A DNA stretch of 64,000 bases from Curvularia sp. ZM96 (taxonomy: Eukaryota; Ascomycota; Dothideomycetes; Pleosporales; Pleosporaceae), in NCBI GenBank assembly GCA_022457065.1, contig JAJGBQ010000005.1:4154001-4218000 (forward strand), in the 5' to 3' direction. The position numbers and the translations under genes were made by a program. The notes beneath the pieces are model-generated. The model saw only the letters and a list, made by a program, of their open reading frames with translations, was not told the origin of the DNA and did not search any database. This document shows positions 23,367 through 34,798 of this stretch, one piece after another. Each line of letters opens with the position of its first letter. Positions within the stretch are counted from its first letter, which is position 1.

Positions 23367-23790
23367 TTATCCTCCATGAAGCGTGGAGACGAACATAACA
23401 TGATCGTCCTTTTGTAGCTCGTATTTTTCTTCCCCTTCCAACTCCCAATCTGCTTCGTTTATGAGGACTAGAATACCAGGTCGTCTAATGCAATATGTTA
23501 GTAGTGCGGAGGCGGCTGGTAGTTGAACATACACGGTGTCATCCAATACGAATAACTCTTTACGCGGATCCTTCATGACGTGATCACAAAGGTATCTTAC
23601 AAGAAACGCTATGTTCGCTGGCTCGCCCGACTCATCCCTAGCGGGCAGAGAGAGATCATACTTCTTTTGGTTGGCAAAGAGAATCTCGAGCCCTCCACTG
23701 TGTGGGGAATCAGTGAATTTCGTGATGCGGAGATGCTGTTGAAATATACCTGAACTCGATTGTTACTGGAATTGTTTCATCATTCGACAT
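23367..23790 (-). CDS. URM1: Ubiquitin-related modifier 1 (107 aa)
   Basis: Three exons, 23750-23790, 23533-23697 and 23367-23484, with introns of 52 and 48 nt. The product begins MSNDETIPVTIEFSGGLE, then ILFANQKKYDL, and continues through DDTVRPGILVLINEADWELEG to the C-terminal STLHGG. The Gly-Gly end and the RPGILVLIN and WELEGE segments are diagnostic for Urm1, and the length equals the usual about 100 residues. Urm1 is thiocarboxylated at its C terminus by Uba4 and donates sulfur for 2-thiolation of wobble uridine U34 in certain tRNAs; it can also be attached to proteins. It lies head-to-head with ELP2, whose complex makes the 5-methoxycarbonylmethyl side chain on the same uridine. Confidence 0.97.
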
Positions 23791-23967
23791 GTCTGATATC
23801 AATTCTTGCCAAAGCAGATCTGGAGGTAGCAACGCGGTTTTATGGCAGAGACCGGTTGCGCTTGCCAGTCATGATGGATCGGCTGCCGCTAAGCGAGACT
23901 AGCGCCAAAGAAATCCTTACGGCGATGACTAGATGCAGTACCCGCGCATGCACCACCACTACGAACA
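23791..23967. promoter_or_regulatory. Short bidirectional promoter, URM1 / ELP2
   Basis: Only 177 bp separate the two ATGs, so both promoters and both 5' leaders must share this space. An in-frame stop upstream of the ELP2 ATG supports its chosen start. No obvious TATA box. Confidence 0.6.
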
Positions 23968-26436
23968 ATGAATGTATCTCCTGAGTTCATAGCCATAGGC
24001 GGCAATCGTAACCCCGCGGCCGCCGATTGGGATGCTGCCGGGCTGCAACTCTTGGCTTTTGGCGCCGACAATAATATTGCACTGTGGGATCCTCAAGTGA
24101 GTCCAGCACGGCAATGACGTACTTTTCACTCACCAAGGCAGGATGAGGGACTTCGCGGTGTATATGCAATATTGAGTGGACATACCAAGGCTGTGAATGC
24201 GGTCAAGTTCTTTGCAACTTCATCGCCGGACATCTCAGTCTTGCTCAGTGGATCAGCAGACAACTCCATCCGCATATGGCGAGGCAGAAGAGGCGAACGT
24301 TTTGATTGTGTAAAAACTATATCTGAACACCAGCAGCCCGTCACACGGATAGCGACGCTGTCTGGATCAAACACCTTTGCTACCGGATCTTCCGACGGCA
24401 CCGTAAAGATATGGAAGTTTATTCACGATTCAGATTTTGCCTCAATCGACGCCGAACTTGTCCAAAATATCACGCTTTCACCCAAGTACTTCCCTCTCAA
24501 TCTAGCGCTGGCAACACTAGACGAAAAGTCAATTGTGTTAGCAGTCGCTGGAACCCGAAGCGCCATCCAGATATTTGTTTCTCATGACACTCAGTTCGAA
24601 CTCTCGGCTACGTTGACTGGACACGAAGGGTGGATCCGCGCGCTTGAATTCACCAGAGAGACATCCGAGCCCAACAGTGACCTTTTGCTAGCCTCAGCAA
24701 GTCAAGACAAATATATCCGTCTCTGGCGACTCCATAAAGGAAATGAACTCCCCGCTGCAAGCACAGCACTGAATGACCCTGCTCTGGGTGGCATGGGAAA
24801 ATCACTATCGAACAAAGCGCATTGGATAAGCTCAGCTACATCCAGATATTCAATCACGTTCGAAGCTCTGCTCTTAGGCCATGAGGATTGGATCTATCAA
24901 GCATCATGGCGTCACCGCGACGGCAAATTGCAACTGCTGTCCACTTCCGAAGACAATTCTCTGTCAATATGGGAGTCTGACCCTTCTTCTGGTGTATGGG
25001 TGTGTATCACCCGGTTAGGAGAAATCAGTGCTCAAAAGGGTTCAACGAGCGCTACTGGCAGCGCAGGAGGTTTCTGGATTGGGCTTTGGTCACCAGATGG
25101 CAATACGGTCGTGTCTCTGGGTCGTACCGGCAGCTGGAGGAAGTGGACCTTCTCAGCTGCGGAAGATATGTGGAAGCAGCAGGTTGCCGTTACAGGCCAT
25201 GTGCGGGAGGTCAAAGGTGTATCATGGTCGAGAGACGGTTCATTTCTACTTACAACAGGAACCGATCAGACAACGCGACTGTACTCTCAATGGAAACGCA
25301 ATGGCGTGGCGCCCTCATGGCATGAATTTTCGCGACCGCAAATTCACGGGTACGACCTCAACTGCATAGACACAGTCTCCAACACGCAGTTCATTTCCGG
25401 TGCAGATGAGAAGCTCCTTCGCGTTTTTGACGAACCAAAAGGCGTCGCGGAGATGCTTCACAAACTCTGCGGCATACAGCCGTCTACCTCAGCCGCATTA
25501 CCAGATGCGGCCAACATCCCAGTTCTCGGTCTCTCTAACAAAGCCATCCAGGCTGTTGGCGACGAAGAGCCCGTGGAAAATGGTGACGAAGACGAGCGCG
25601 AGGCCATAGACCCCGCCTCCGTAGTGCGCAAATCCACGTTAGACTTCAACCACCCGCCCTTCGAGGACCATCTCGCCCGGCACCTGCTATGGCCCGAGAC
25701 GGAGAAACTATACGGCCACGGCTACGAAATATCCGCACTGGCTGTAAGCCACGACGCCAGCCTCGTCGCAACCGCATGCCGCGCCAGCTCCATCGACCAC
25801 GCCGTGATCCGTCTCTACGACACCAAAGAATGGCTTGAAGTCAAGCCCCCACTCAAAGCACACTCCCTCACCGTGACCTCGCTGCAGTTCTCTCCAGACG
25901 ACAAGTATCTACTGAGTGTGGGGCGCGACCGACAATGGGTCCTGTGGGAGCGCAGCAGCGACTCGGCATCACTGTATGCGCAGAAACACGCGAATCCAAA
26001 GGGCCATTCACGCATGATTCTCGACGCTGCGTGGGCGCCTCTCATCAACCAGCCTACTTTCATGACGGCGGGAAGAGACAAGAGCATCAAGATCTGGCAA
26101 GTTACAGAGTCTGATGTACAGCTCAAAGCGACTGTCCCGGCAAACGCCCCTGTTACGGCTGTGGCGTGCAATGCTGCTCATCCCGATGCAGATGGTAAAG
26201 TAGTGTTTGCGTTTGGCACGGAGAACGGGGAAGTAGGCGTCGGAAGCGTGGCATCTGAGGCTCTGGAGCAGGTCGATGTGTCGATGGTTCAGCCGCATCT
26301 ATTGCCTGCAAAGACGATCAATCAGATTGTTTGGCGACCCGGTAGACAAAGCAGTGAACAGCATCAGCAGCAGATTGCGGTAGCGAGCGACGATACTTCA
26401 TTGCGGATATTCAATGTTCAAGTGGTTACTTCGTAG
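23968..26436 (+). CDS. ELP2: Elongator complex subunit 2, WD40 protein (807 aa)
   Basis: Two exons, 23968-24096 and 24142-26436, with a 45-nt intron. The start MNVSPEFIAIGGNRNPAAAD matches the usual Elp2 N terminus, and an in-frame stop lies just upstream. At least ten WD40-type blades are readable, for example GHTKAVNAVKF, SADNSIRIWRG, GHEGWIRALEF, ASQDKYIRLWRL, GHEDWIYQASW, GHVREVKGVSW and AGRDKSIKIWQV. The segment LYGHGYEISALAVSHD is characteristic of Elp2. Family knowledge: Elp2 forms two seven-bladed propellers and, with Elp1 and Elp3, makes the core of Elongator, which starts mcm5/ncm5 modification of tRNA U34. The length is as expected. Confidence 0.96.
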
Positions 26437-26697
26437 ATGCTTGGAAGATAGATTATCATATAGTCTGGTTTTCTCAATGTCTCTCGTGTATGCTGAAAAA
26501 TAAAACCGCTCTCAAAGTTCCTTCTCGCCCAATAAAAATAATCGTCTATTTGAATTGATGTTTAGAGCTAAGATCGCAAAGAAAACAAAAGAATAAAGGC
26601 ATTCAATTGCATGTCAAAGGGGTATCTCGTCTGCGCAAATGCTCACTCTGGACGTCCTTGCCTCGTTCACATGTAATACATGTTTTCCCTCTCTTGC

Positions 26698-27972
26698 TCA
26701 AGCATACCGTGCCGCCTTCTCATTGCTTGGCCCGGCGGCACCGGCAGCCGAACCACTTGGACCTTGTTGTGCCATGGGATACTGCATTGGTACCATGTAC
26801 TGTTGCTGACCCATCTGTTGCGGGTGCATGAATTGCTGTGGCTGTCCTGGTGCTTGCTGCATGTACACGGGCTGCATCGAATACCCTTGTGGAGGCACTT
26901 GGTAGTACATTTGTTGACCCATACCCGGCTGCATGTAGGCTTGTCCTGGCGGAGGTACAATGGCGCCGTTTCCGATCATCTTCTCCACGATTCCGGCAGC
27001 AAGTTTCTCGGCATCCTTGCTGATCTTGCTGCTATTGTAGCGATGTGTGTCCACGCAAGCCCAGACGAACAAGGCAAAGTGGAGGAACAGCCCGAAGAAC
27101 TGACATACAACTCCCGTCAGGTTAACGCTAATGCGGTGTGGTTTCTCAGCCCAGGCCCGGTTGACATAAGCATCCAGTTCAGCGCAGTCCGTGAAGTTCA
27201 TGCTGTAGAATGGTGCATGGCTGCCGGAACAATCGCGAGGCGTGGAAATATAGCTATTGTCTTCTTCCCAAACCCAGGTGTTGTTGGATGCAAGGACATA
27301 ATCCCCACCACTGCTGGAGTAGTCGTAACTCCAACCGTCGGGGCCACCATACAAGCCATAGTCTATCAGACTCTGCAGGGAAAAAAGCGCAAAGAGCGCT
27401 GTAACAAGGAAAGCCAGCCACAAGAGCAGCTCCACGGCTACGCGTCCACCAGGATGAACGGTACGTTTCCGCACGAGAAAGACCATAGCGCAATAGATGC
27501 ACCAGAGGATTGAAATTGACCAAGTGATCATGCCAGGCCATAGACCGACGAAGGAATCCCAGCCGTAGCCTTCATCGAGGGCTCCGGGCTTGGTCATGAG
27601 CCATGCAAAACAGCCGATGCCTACCAAGCCCGTTATGATGAGGATGGCGAAGAGGCCAAACCTGAACTTCCAGAAGCGGTCACTGTCATTAAGCTTGTCG
27701 TTGAAAGAGAGGGACTCGTCGGTGGGGGTGGTCGCTTGGGTCGCTGGAGGAGGTGTCGTATTCGGACCGGGGGTGGGAGTACCCGCCGCGATCGTCGCAT
27801 CTTGGTTCGGGGTGGGATTCACGCTTCCGTCGACGTTCGCATTGGCAGCAGCCGGTCTAGAAGATGATCCGGAGGAAATCGCGGGTGTTTGTGATGTGGT
27901 GGCTTGGGCATTTAAAGACTCGGCGGGCGCTTCAGACGCCTGGGGGGCGACCTGAGGTTGTGAGGCGGACAT
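26698..27972 (-). CDS. Four-TM membrane protein with MQP-rich tail (424 aa)
   Basis: Single exon on the minus strand; the stop lies 261 bp from the convergent ELP2 stop. The first about 100 residues are Ala/Pro/Thr/Ser-rich and disordered. Four hydrophobic helices follow: FGLFAILIITGLVGIGCF, then GLWPGMITWSISILWCIYCA, then VELLLWLAFLVTALFALFSL and VCQFFGLFLHFALFVWACVD. The loop between helices 3 and 4 is about 90 residues and contains cysteines and NxS/T sites, as in MARVEL-like tetraspan proteins. The cytosolic tail is Met/Gln/Pro-rich. I assign a MARVEL-like tetraspan with no specific function. Confidence 0.7.
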   Translation of the reverse strand: MSASQPQVAPQASEAPAESLNAQATTSQTPAISSGSSSRPAAANANVDGSVNPTPNQDATIAAGTPTPGPNTTPPPATQATTPTDESLSFNDKLNDSDRFWKFRFGLFAILIITGLVGIGCFAWLMTKPGALDEGYGWDSFVGLWPGMITWSISILWCIYCAMVFLVRKRTVHPGGRVAVELLLWLAFLVTALFALFSLQSLIDYGLYGGPDGWSYDYSSSGGDYVLASNNTWVWEEDNSYISTPRDCSGSHAPFYSMNFTDCAELDAYVNRAWAEKPHRISVNLTGVVCQFFGLFLHFALFVWACVDTHRYNSSKISKDAEKLAAGIVEKMIGNGAIVPPPGQAYMQPGMGQQMYYQVPPQGYSMQPVYMQQAPGQPQQFMHPQQMGQQQYMVPMQYPMAQQGPSGSAAGAAGPSNEKAARYA

Positions 27973-28591
27973 GGTTATTATAACGTTATTAGGTATATGG
28001 GAAAAACGAGTGTCGATGTGGGCGCGAGCGAGCGGAAGCGCAAAAAGATGCGCGATGGTAACAGTTAAAAGCGAAGCATGAAGAAGAAAGAGGAGGCCAG
28101 GCAGCAGAGAGTCAAGACTTCTTCTGCCATCACAGCGTGGTTGGTCGCCTGATCCCGAATCGTACTGGGCGAGGCTTAATTTAGTGCAAAGTGGCCCGGG
28201 TCATTGCTAGTACGGGTAAATTCGATGCAGGTTCGCTCTTAGCATGGCGCTATCATGAGCTTGATTCGGCTTTGCCCTTGCCACACGATTGAATTACTCG
28301 ATCCAGATTAAAAATTTCTTGGTCATGGTTATTGAATACTAAATTGACACACCAAGTGACTTGCGCGACGACGATGGCTGAGCAATACGATAACCATGTG
28401 CACTGCAAATACATAGCCTCGTCCGTACAGCTTGGGGCTTGATTGGCACGATTCATTTGGAACGCAGCTTGATTGTGCGATACTTCCGCGGAATCGAATA
28501 CTGTCACTGCGGAGTGTTGCATGGTATCGTATGGCCTGCAGCAGACTGGGAAGCAAGTCTCCCAAGAACTCAGCACCGCCCTGAGCCAAGT
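27973..28591. other. Intergenic: promoter of the four-TM gene and 3' flank of VPS23
   Basis: Short antisense-looking open frames near 28253-28589 have no domain. No RNA gene or repeat seen. Confidence 0.45.
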
Positions 28592-30574
28592 CTATTGTAA
28601 TTGATATTCGTCCAGTGCCATGCCCCTGGCAATCTTTTTGATAAGTGCCTTTTTCAGGAACTGCTCACGAGCAAGACTGCGCGTTTGCTACAGGGTATCA
28701 GTAGCCATTCGAATCAGTGAGTCTCAGAGCAATTGTACATACCTTGACGAACACATCTGGGGTAATTCGGCCCTTGTCTAGAGCTCGTCCTAGAACAAAT
28801 AACGCGTCTGCAATTCCTTTCTCTTCAGCAGCCAGAGTGTATAGCTGTCCTCCAACCACGGTCGGCGCCACCAGCACATCGTCCACGTCTGGGGCCTTCC
28901 TCCTGCGCGCGTCTTCCATGACTCGATCCGCCTCGACCATTGCTCCTTTGAGCACTTGTTCGTTAGAAGCAAGCGCTGCTTCAAGCTGCTGCAGTTCGCC
29001 CAACTCAGCCTGCAACCGAGCATGTGCATTTTGGAGGGCCGCTTGCTGCGCGCGAAGTGGTGCTATGGCAGCCATGTTGGAGGACACTGTTTGTTTAATC
29101 TGTGAGACCAGAGTTTGGCTAAGAGCCCGAAGAAGCGCATCCTTTTCAGGATTCGGTGGCACCGGTGGTACCGGCAAGGCAACCTGGTTGCCTGACTGTG
29201 ATGGTATTGTAACCTCCAGCGAGTCATCAAGGAGGTCAACTGGGGGCTTTGGAGCTGGCGGGGCCTGCTGGGGTTGTTGCTGTGGGTATTGTTGGCTCGC
29301 ATAAGGAGGATAGCCTGGGGGGTATTGCTGGTAATGCTGTGGTGGTGCAGGTTGTCCAGAATGTGGCTGCCGAGGTACTGGGGGTCCTTGTTGATTTGTC
29401 TGCTGGAGCGGGGATAATTGAGGGTGCCCCGAGCCTGGAAAGTGGGATGCTGTTGTTTGGCCGTTAGGCGTCATTGGGCTTACTGGACTGTCCATTCCGA
29501 ACGACTGTTGAGGATGGTTGTACGCTTGTACCTGTGGATGTTGTAGTCGTGGCCCCGCTGTAACTGGATTCATGCCAAAGCGGAGCGATTCAGCTGACGG
29601 CATAGGCTGCTGTTCCCGTGGTGGTGGCGGCGGTAATGGTGGTTGCTGCTGCTGCTGCTGCTGCCAGTTTGACGGCCCATCGTATCTGTTCCTCTGAGGT
29701 TGTTGCTGCTGCTGGGATTGAGAATGTTGTGGTGGATGTGGCGGTAGAGGTGGTGGTTGCGAATATCTATCGTGTGGTGTCTGGGGCGTGGCTCGCTGCT
29801 GTTCATGAGGTTTAGGTGGTTTAGGAGGAGGAGGCGGGGCTTGGTTCGATAGCGCTGGAGAAGGTGAGGAGATAGGTGTCGCGTGGGCGGCGCGTCGCCA
29901 TTCGGCCGGAGGTGGAGGAACTGGTGGTGGAGTTTGCTGCGCGGGCGCGTTCTGCTGTGGCTGCTGTTGTCTCGACCGAACTGGTGGCTCTTTTGCAAAG
30001 ACGCCGCGCAAAACTGCTAGGAAGTCGAACAGAGTAGACTTCTACGCAAAGGTCAGCCACCATGTGTATTGTGAAGACGGGCAAGCGCATGCAATACTCA
30101 CATCCCAATACTGCGCCCATTGCGCCAGATACGGATGGTATACCTTGCCATCTGTGCTAACGTGTTGTCCGGGGCGCAATGCCATGTCCTGGGAAGGCGT
30201 GACGTACACGATGGGCGGTTCTCTTGGGTAGGCATGAGGCACCCATATTGCTACCGGAAAGCCATACGTCGCGCCGCGAAAGGTAACAGGCAACGTGCCT
30301 GTGAGGAGCAGTAAGAGCGCCGATGCTCCATTCTCGTAAGCTGCTCTCGTCAGCTGTGGTACAGGCTATGCTTGGAGGTCAACAGACTGTAGGGCTCGGT
30401 TCGGACAGTGAGCGACGGATAGTTGGCCAGCGTCTCAGCCGCGTCGTGATATGTGCGGTTCACGTCCAAGTATTCCTGACTGTCTATTAGCACTCGCCAG
30501 CTTGATGCGCGACCGCCTGAACTTACATTGACAAGGACGCTGTACAGCCAATTCAACACTTTGTCGCTGGCCAT
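28592..30574 (-). CDS. VPS23: ESCRT-I subunit Vps23 / TSG101 homologue (589 aa)
   Basis: Five exons: 30527-30574, 30388-30475, 30102-30340, 28743-30041 and 28592-28687. Introns are 51, 47, 60 and 55 nt and all phases close. The N-terminal UEV domain (inactive E2 fold) covers about residues 1-125, with YLDVNRTYHDAAETLANYP, TYGFPVAIWVPHAYPREPP and DGKVYHPYLAQW. A long Pro/Gln-rich linker follows, encoded by CAG/CCT-rich DNA. A coiled coil (LQNAHARLQAELGELQQLEA) leads to the C-terminal steadiness box, ending LAREQFLKKALIKKIARGMA, which needs the last intron. In ESCRT-I, Vps23 binds ubiquitinated cargo for sorting into multivesicular bodies. An in-frame ATG 22 codons upstream is possible but less conserved. 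Confidence 0.95.
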
Positions 30575-30951
30575 TGGGAGGTTGGTGGGGACCTGGGGAA
30601 GCTCCACGACATCATCGAAACACTGCCCCTCAACCAACACCTTGGCAACGAGCCACCGGGTCCCTGACTAGCCAATCTTTCGGTAATCCTTATGCTAGAT
30701 ACGAGTTTTGAGCGGTTCCATCACAATTCATGGTGGCACTTGTCAGATCACGTTATGCACTAATGCACGTCTTGGGTCGTGGCATGGTAAGCTCGATACA
30801 TTTCATTTGTAGAGCTATTGCATATAGTACATTAAAGTAGTCATGTGTCTCGTGACCGCTTCAGCGAGCGTAGGCATAACCAGTGCTGAAAGAACGTACG
30901 CCTCCATACTATACAAACCCCTTGCAGGGTATCAAAATGACTGTGTGTGAC
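30575..30951. other. Intergenic: VPS23 promoter and NFS1 3' flank
   Basis: 377 bp with no supported feature. Confidence 0.5.
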
Positions 30952-32725
30952 TTAGTGCTGACTCCATTCAATTGTGTTCAGATCAACACCCTCCTGCACC
31001 AGCTCCCACAATGGACTAAGCTCTCGTAGGAACGTCACTCGCTCCTTGACCGCGTTCAAGACATAGTCAATCTCAGAGTCTGTTGTGAAGCGGCCAATAC
31101 CGAAGCGAATACTGCTGTGTGCGCTCTCATCACTACTGCCGAGAGCTCGCAGAACGTAGCTCGGTTCAAGCGATGCCGAAGTGCAAGCGCTGCCAGAAGA
31201 AAGAGCAATGTCCTTCAGCGCCATGAGCAGCGACTCTCCTTCAACATAAGCGAACGATACGTTGACGCAGCCAGGATAATGTCGCTCACGGTCGCCGTTC
31301 AGTGTGGTGTGCTCCAGTGATAGCAGGCCATCGAGGAGACGATTTGATAGCGCTGTAATGCGCTTAGTATCATACTAGATCGTGGTTAGCGCGTTGTTCA
31401 AGCCCATTGCATGTTACAATCAAATCGCTAACAACAAGTACTCATAACCCCTGCACATTTGTCAACATGGCGCGTCGACGGCCGAAGCCGCCTAACACTC
31501 TGAAAGCCATGCATGTATAAAAGCAAATAATCATCGTGGTTCAAAAAGTAGAGTAGAAGAGAAGAAATACGTACCTCCATCTCCTCTTTGCAGATCCGCG
31601 CGGCTTCACCCATGCCGATGGCAAGGGGAGGTGCTAGTGTGCCACTTCGCAGACCGCGCTCCTGGCCACCACCACTGATGATGGGTTCAAGTCTGACCCT
31701 CGGCCGTCGTCGTACGTAGCATGCTCCAATGCCCTTTGGCCCGTAGATCTTGTGCCCAGATATTGACATCAAGTCGACGTTCATCTTGTTGACATCGATG
31801 GGGATCTTACCAACGGCTTGAGCCGCGTCTGTGTGGAAGAATACCTTCTTCGATCGGCATAGCCGCCCAATCTCTTCGACTGGCTGTACCACACCAATCT
31901 CGTTGTTGACCGTCATGATGCTAACAATGGCAGTGTCTGGACGCATGGCAGCTTCGAGCTGGGCCATGTCGATGAGGCCGTTGCTTCCTACTGGCAGGTA
32001 AGTCACCGAGAAACCCTCGTCTTGCAAATGTCTACAGCTGTCGAGCACACACTTGTGCTCAGTCTGCGCTGTTATGATGTGCTTCTTCTTGCCTCCCCGT
32101 CCGAAGAATCGTGCTACACCTTTGATGCTCATGTTATTACTTTCAGTCGCACCGCTGGTGAAGATGATTTCTTTGGGGTCGGCACCAATCAGATTGGCAA
32201 TGTTCGCGCGGGCTTCCTCTACGGCTTTGTCGGTCTCCCACCCATAGGCGTGAGTTCGCGAATGGGGGTTGCCGTACATGCCGGTCATGAAGGGCATCAT
32301 CTTATCTACGACTCGAGGGTCCATGGGCGTAGTAGCTTGCATGTCCAAGTAGATGGGCCGCGAGCCTTGGTCCATGACCGTAGCTTGCTTGAGTATACCT
32401 GCGCTCGTCAGTCTCATGACGTGGGGCGGGGTCGAGGGGCGAATATTGCAAGCTTACCAGCACTGGGGCTCATCATGGCATCCGCGCCCATGCCTGTTGT
32501 TGGCATTGTCGCATCACTTGGTCGTTCACCTGTCTTGTCTAAAAAGGCCCGCTGCTCCTTCTTGATCGCCGTGTCGACATTGACCGTCGCCTGCGAAGAT
32601 TTGCTCTCGCTGACATAGTGGCGACGTGCAGCCACTCCCGGGGCGCGTGCGAAGGCCGACGATGGATAGCGACGAGACGCAATGCGCAAGGCCTGCCTCG
32701 CGATGGTGGGTGCAATGTTGGGCAT
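30952..32725 (-). CDS. NFS1: Mitochondrial cysteine desulfurase Nfs1 (504 aa)
   Basis: Three exons, 32458-32725, 31575-32398 and 30952-31374. An Arg/Ala-rich N terminus (MPNIAPTIARQALRIASRRY) looks like a mitochondrial presequence. PLP-binding features are present: TEHKCVLDSC, the TDAAQAVGKIPIDV stretch, and the Schiff-base lysine in SGHKIYGPKGIG. The mobile Cys loop reads SSGSACTSASLEPS with the catalytic cysteine. The C terminus WELVQEGVDLNTIEWSQH matches the eukaryotic Nfs1 end. Nfs1 takes sulfur from cysteine for Fe-S cluster assembly and for tRNA thiolation through the Urm1 relay. Intron 2 is 200 nt, about four times longer than its neighbours, and was placed by exact continuity from KEEME to YDTKRI. 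Confidence 0.96.
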
Positions 32726-33219
32726 AATGGAGGTGCAATGGAGAGGAGATGGAAAGGCAGGTCGCCTCTTAGCTTGGGCTTTTTTCCATGACTAAGCACC
32801 CGAGCCGACCGCGGCGCTAGCGGATCCGTGCTCGTCCCGACTCGCACCAGAACTGGTCCACGACCTGCAGCAGTTCGGCCTTTGGGTGGGCGAGAGAAAA
32901 ATTGGGACTCCAGGGGCTTGGATGTGCTCGCTACCTTGACACGCATCCGTCAATTGTCAGCCCAAAAGTGGATACCCTACAAGTATACCCAAGGTCACCT
33001 GGCTGGGTTGGATATTCCTCGGCGTTCCGGCAGTTCCGAGCAAGGCTGCGCGCTGCATAGCCACAAAACGTCATTGGGACTTGAGCAGCCACGCAGGCGC
33101 CCGCGATCCTTGGTCGCTACCTACCGGCTCGCTCCAACATACACTCCATCTCCATATCGTGTCTAGAGTCCACCCCTACTGCACATTGTCTTGCGCCCTC
33201 TTAACAGCATACCTCCATT
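32726..33219. promoter_or_regulatory. Divergent promoter region, NFS1 / RVS167
   Basis: 494 bp between the two start codons. GC-rich near the NFS1 start. No defined operator or TATA box seen. Confidence 0.45.
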
Positions 33220-34798
33220 ATGAGTTGGAAAGGTCTTACCAAGAGCGTCACCCGGGTACGACAGCCTCTGTGCGCTTCTGGGGCATTATCTCTTGCTAAC
33301 CCAATCGCATAGGCGCCTCAAACCTTCAAGCAGAAGTTCAATCTTGTACGTCCTGTCGTGCCGCTAGACACGCTCTGAGCCTCTACCCCTCCTCTCCACG
33401 ATATCGGGGCGCCACTAACAGTAGGCCTTTCCAGGGTGAGATCACCAAGGACCCAATCTACATCGATGCCGAACGACGCTTTCAGGAGCTGGAGAAAGAG
33501 ACGAAGAAGCTCCACGAAGAGTCCAAGAAGTATGCTCCTGTACCAATGCCTCCCTTGGCACCGCTTTGCTCACATGTCACAGGTACTTTGAAGCCATCAA
33601 TGGTGCGTTTGCTCTACATGACCTTGCCCGTCGGCCGCCTAACCACCCTTTCCAGGCATGCTCACACATCAAATCGAGTTCTCTAAGGCGATCGCCGAAA
33701 TCTACAAACCTATTTCCGGTCGAATGTCCGATCCCGACTCGTTTCACGACGAAGGCAACGCAGCCGGCATAGAAGCTTGTGAACAGTATCAGTCTGTAGT
33801 TCAGGAGCTGCAAGAAACCCTCAAGCCTGAGCTTGAAATGATTGAGACTCGAGTTATTCGTCCGGCGGATGAGCTCCTAATCATCATCAAAGCCGTCCGC
33901 AAGGTCGCCGCTAAGCGCGATCACAAGCAACTCGACTACGACAGACACCGCGCCACGTACAAGAAGCTTGAAGAGAAGAAGGACAAGACACTCAAGGATG
34001 AGAAGGCCATGTACCGCGCCGAAGCCGATGTCGAGCAGGCTACACAGGATTACAACTACTTCAATGACTTGCTCAAGGATGAGCTGCCGAAGCTCTTTGC
34101 ATTAGAGAGAGAGTTTATCAAGCCACTGTTCCAGTCCTTCTATTACATGCAGTTGAATGTGTTCTACACATTACACGAGCGCATGCAACGGCTGGATATT
34201 GGTTACTTTGATCTCACACTCGACATTGAAGCAGCCTACCTGAAGAAGCGCGGCGATATTCAAGAGGAAGCAGAAAAGATATCCATTGTCAAATTCAAGA
34301 CTACAGGTGGTGCTCGTGTGTTAGGGGCAAAGCCCGGCCAGTCCAAATATGCGTTGAAAGCGGCCGAAGCTAAGGCTGGCCGAAGTTCGATATCCGAAGA
34401 GACGGAAGCACCACCGCCACCATACACTCCTGGGCCCTCAGCGGCGGTTGGCGATGTTAAGTCGCCGACATTATCAACAGGCTCATGGGGCTCTGCGGCC
34501 AAGGCCAAGGGTGCTGCACCTCCACCCCCAAAACCAAAGCCTTCGCGTCTCAGTGGAGCCCCCGCAGTTGAGACTGTTACAGCCCTGTACGACTACGAAG
34601 CTCAAGCAGAAGGCGACCTGAGTTTCTTGACGGGCGACGTCATCGAGATTGTTTCCCGTACGCAAAATGAAAATGAATGGTGGATTGGTAAGGTGCGGGG
34701 GAAGCAAGGACAGTTTCCAGGTGAGTTGCATGCTGTAATATGTTGTGAAAGACGAATCTGACTTTGTCATAGGAAATTACGTCAAACTGAATCACTAG
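33220..34798 (+). CDS. RVS167: BAR-SH3 domain protein, Rvs167/Hob1 type (424 aa)
   Basis: Six exons: 33220-33255, 33313-33345, 33435-33529, 33583-33602, 33656-34720 and 34773-34798. All phases close; exon 4 is a 20-nt micro-exon. The N terminus MSWKGLTKSVTRAPQTF starts the amphiphysin BAR domain (about residues 1-240), rich in heptad-like charged helices such as KKLEEKKDKTLKDEKAMYRA. A Pro-rich linker (EAPPPPYTPGP, APPPPKPKPS) leads to a C-terminal SH3 domain with ALYDYEAQAEGDLSF, NEWWIGKVRGKQGQFPG and the end NYVKLNH. Rvs167 senses and cuts membrane necks during endocytosis and links to actin patches. Confidence 0.95.

Noticed and set aside
29640..29720. CAG/CTG trinucleotide runs as a separate repeat feature
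   Set aside because: They encode the Gln/Pro-rich linker of VPS23 and are explained by it.
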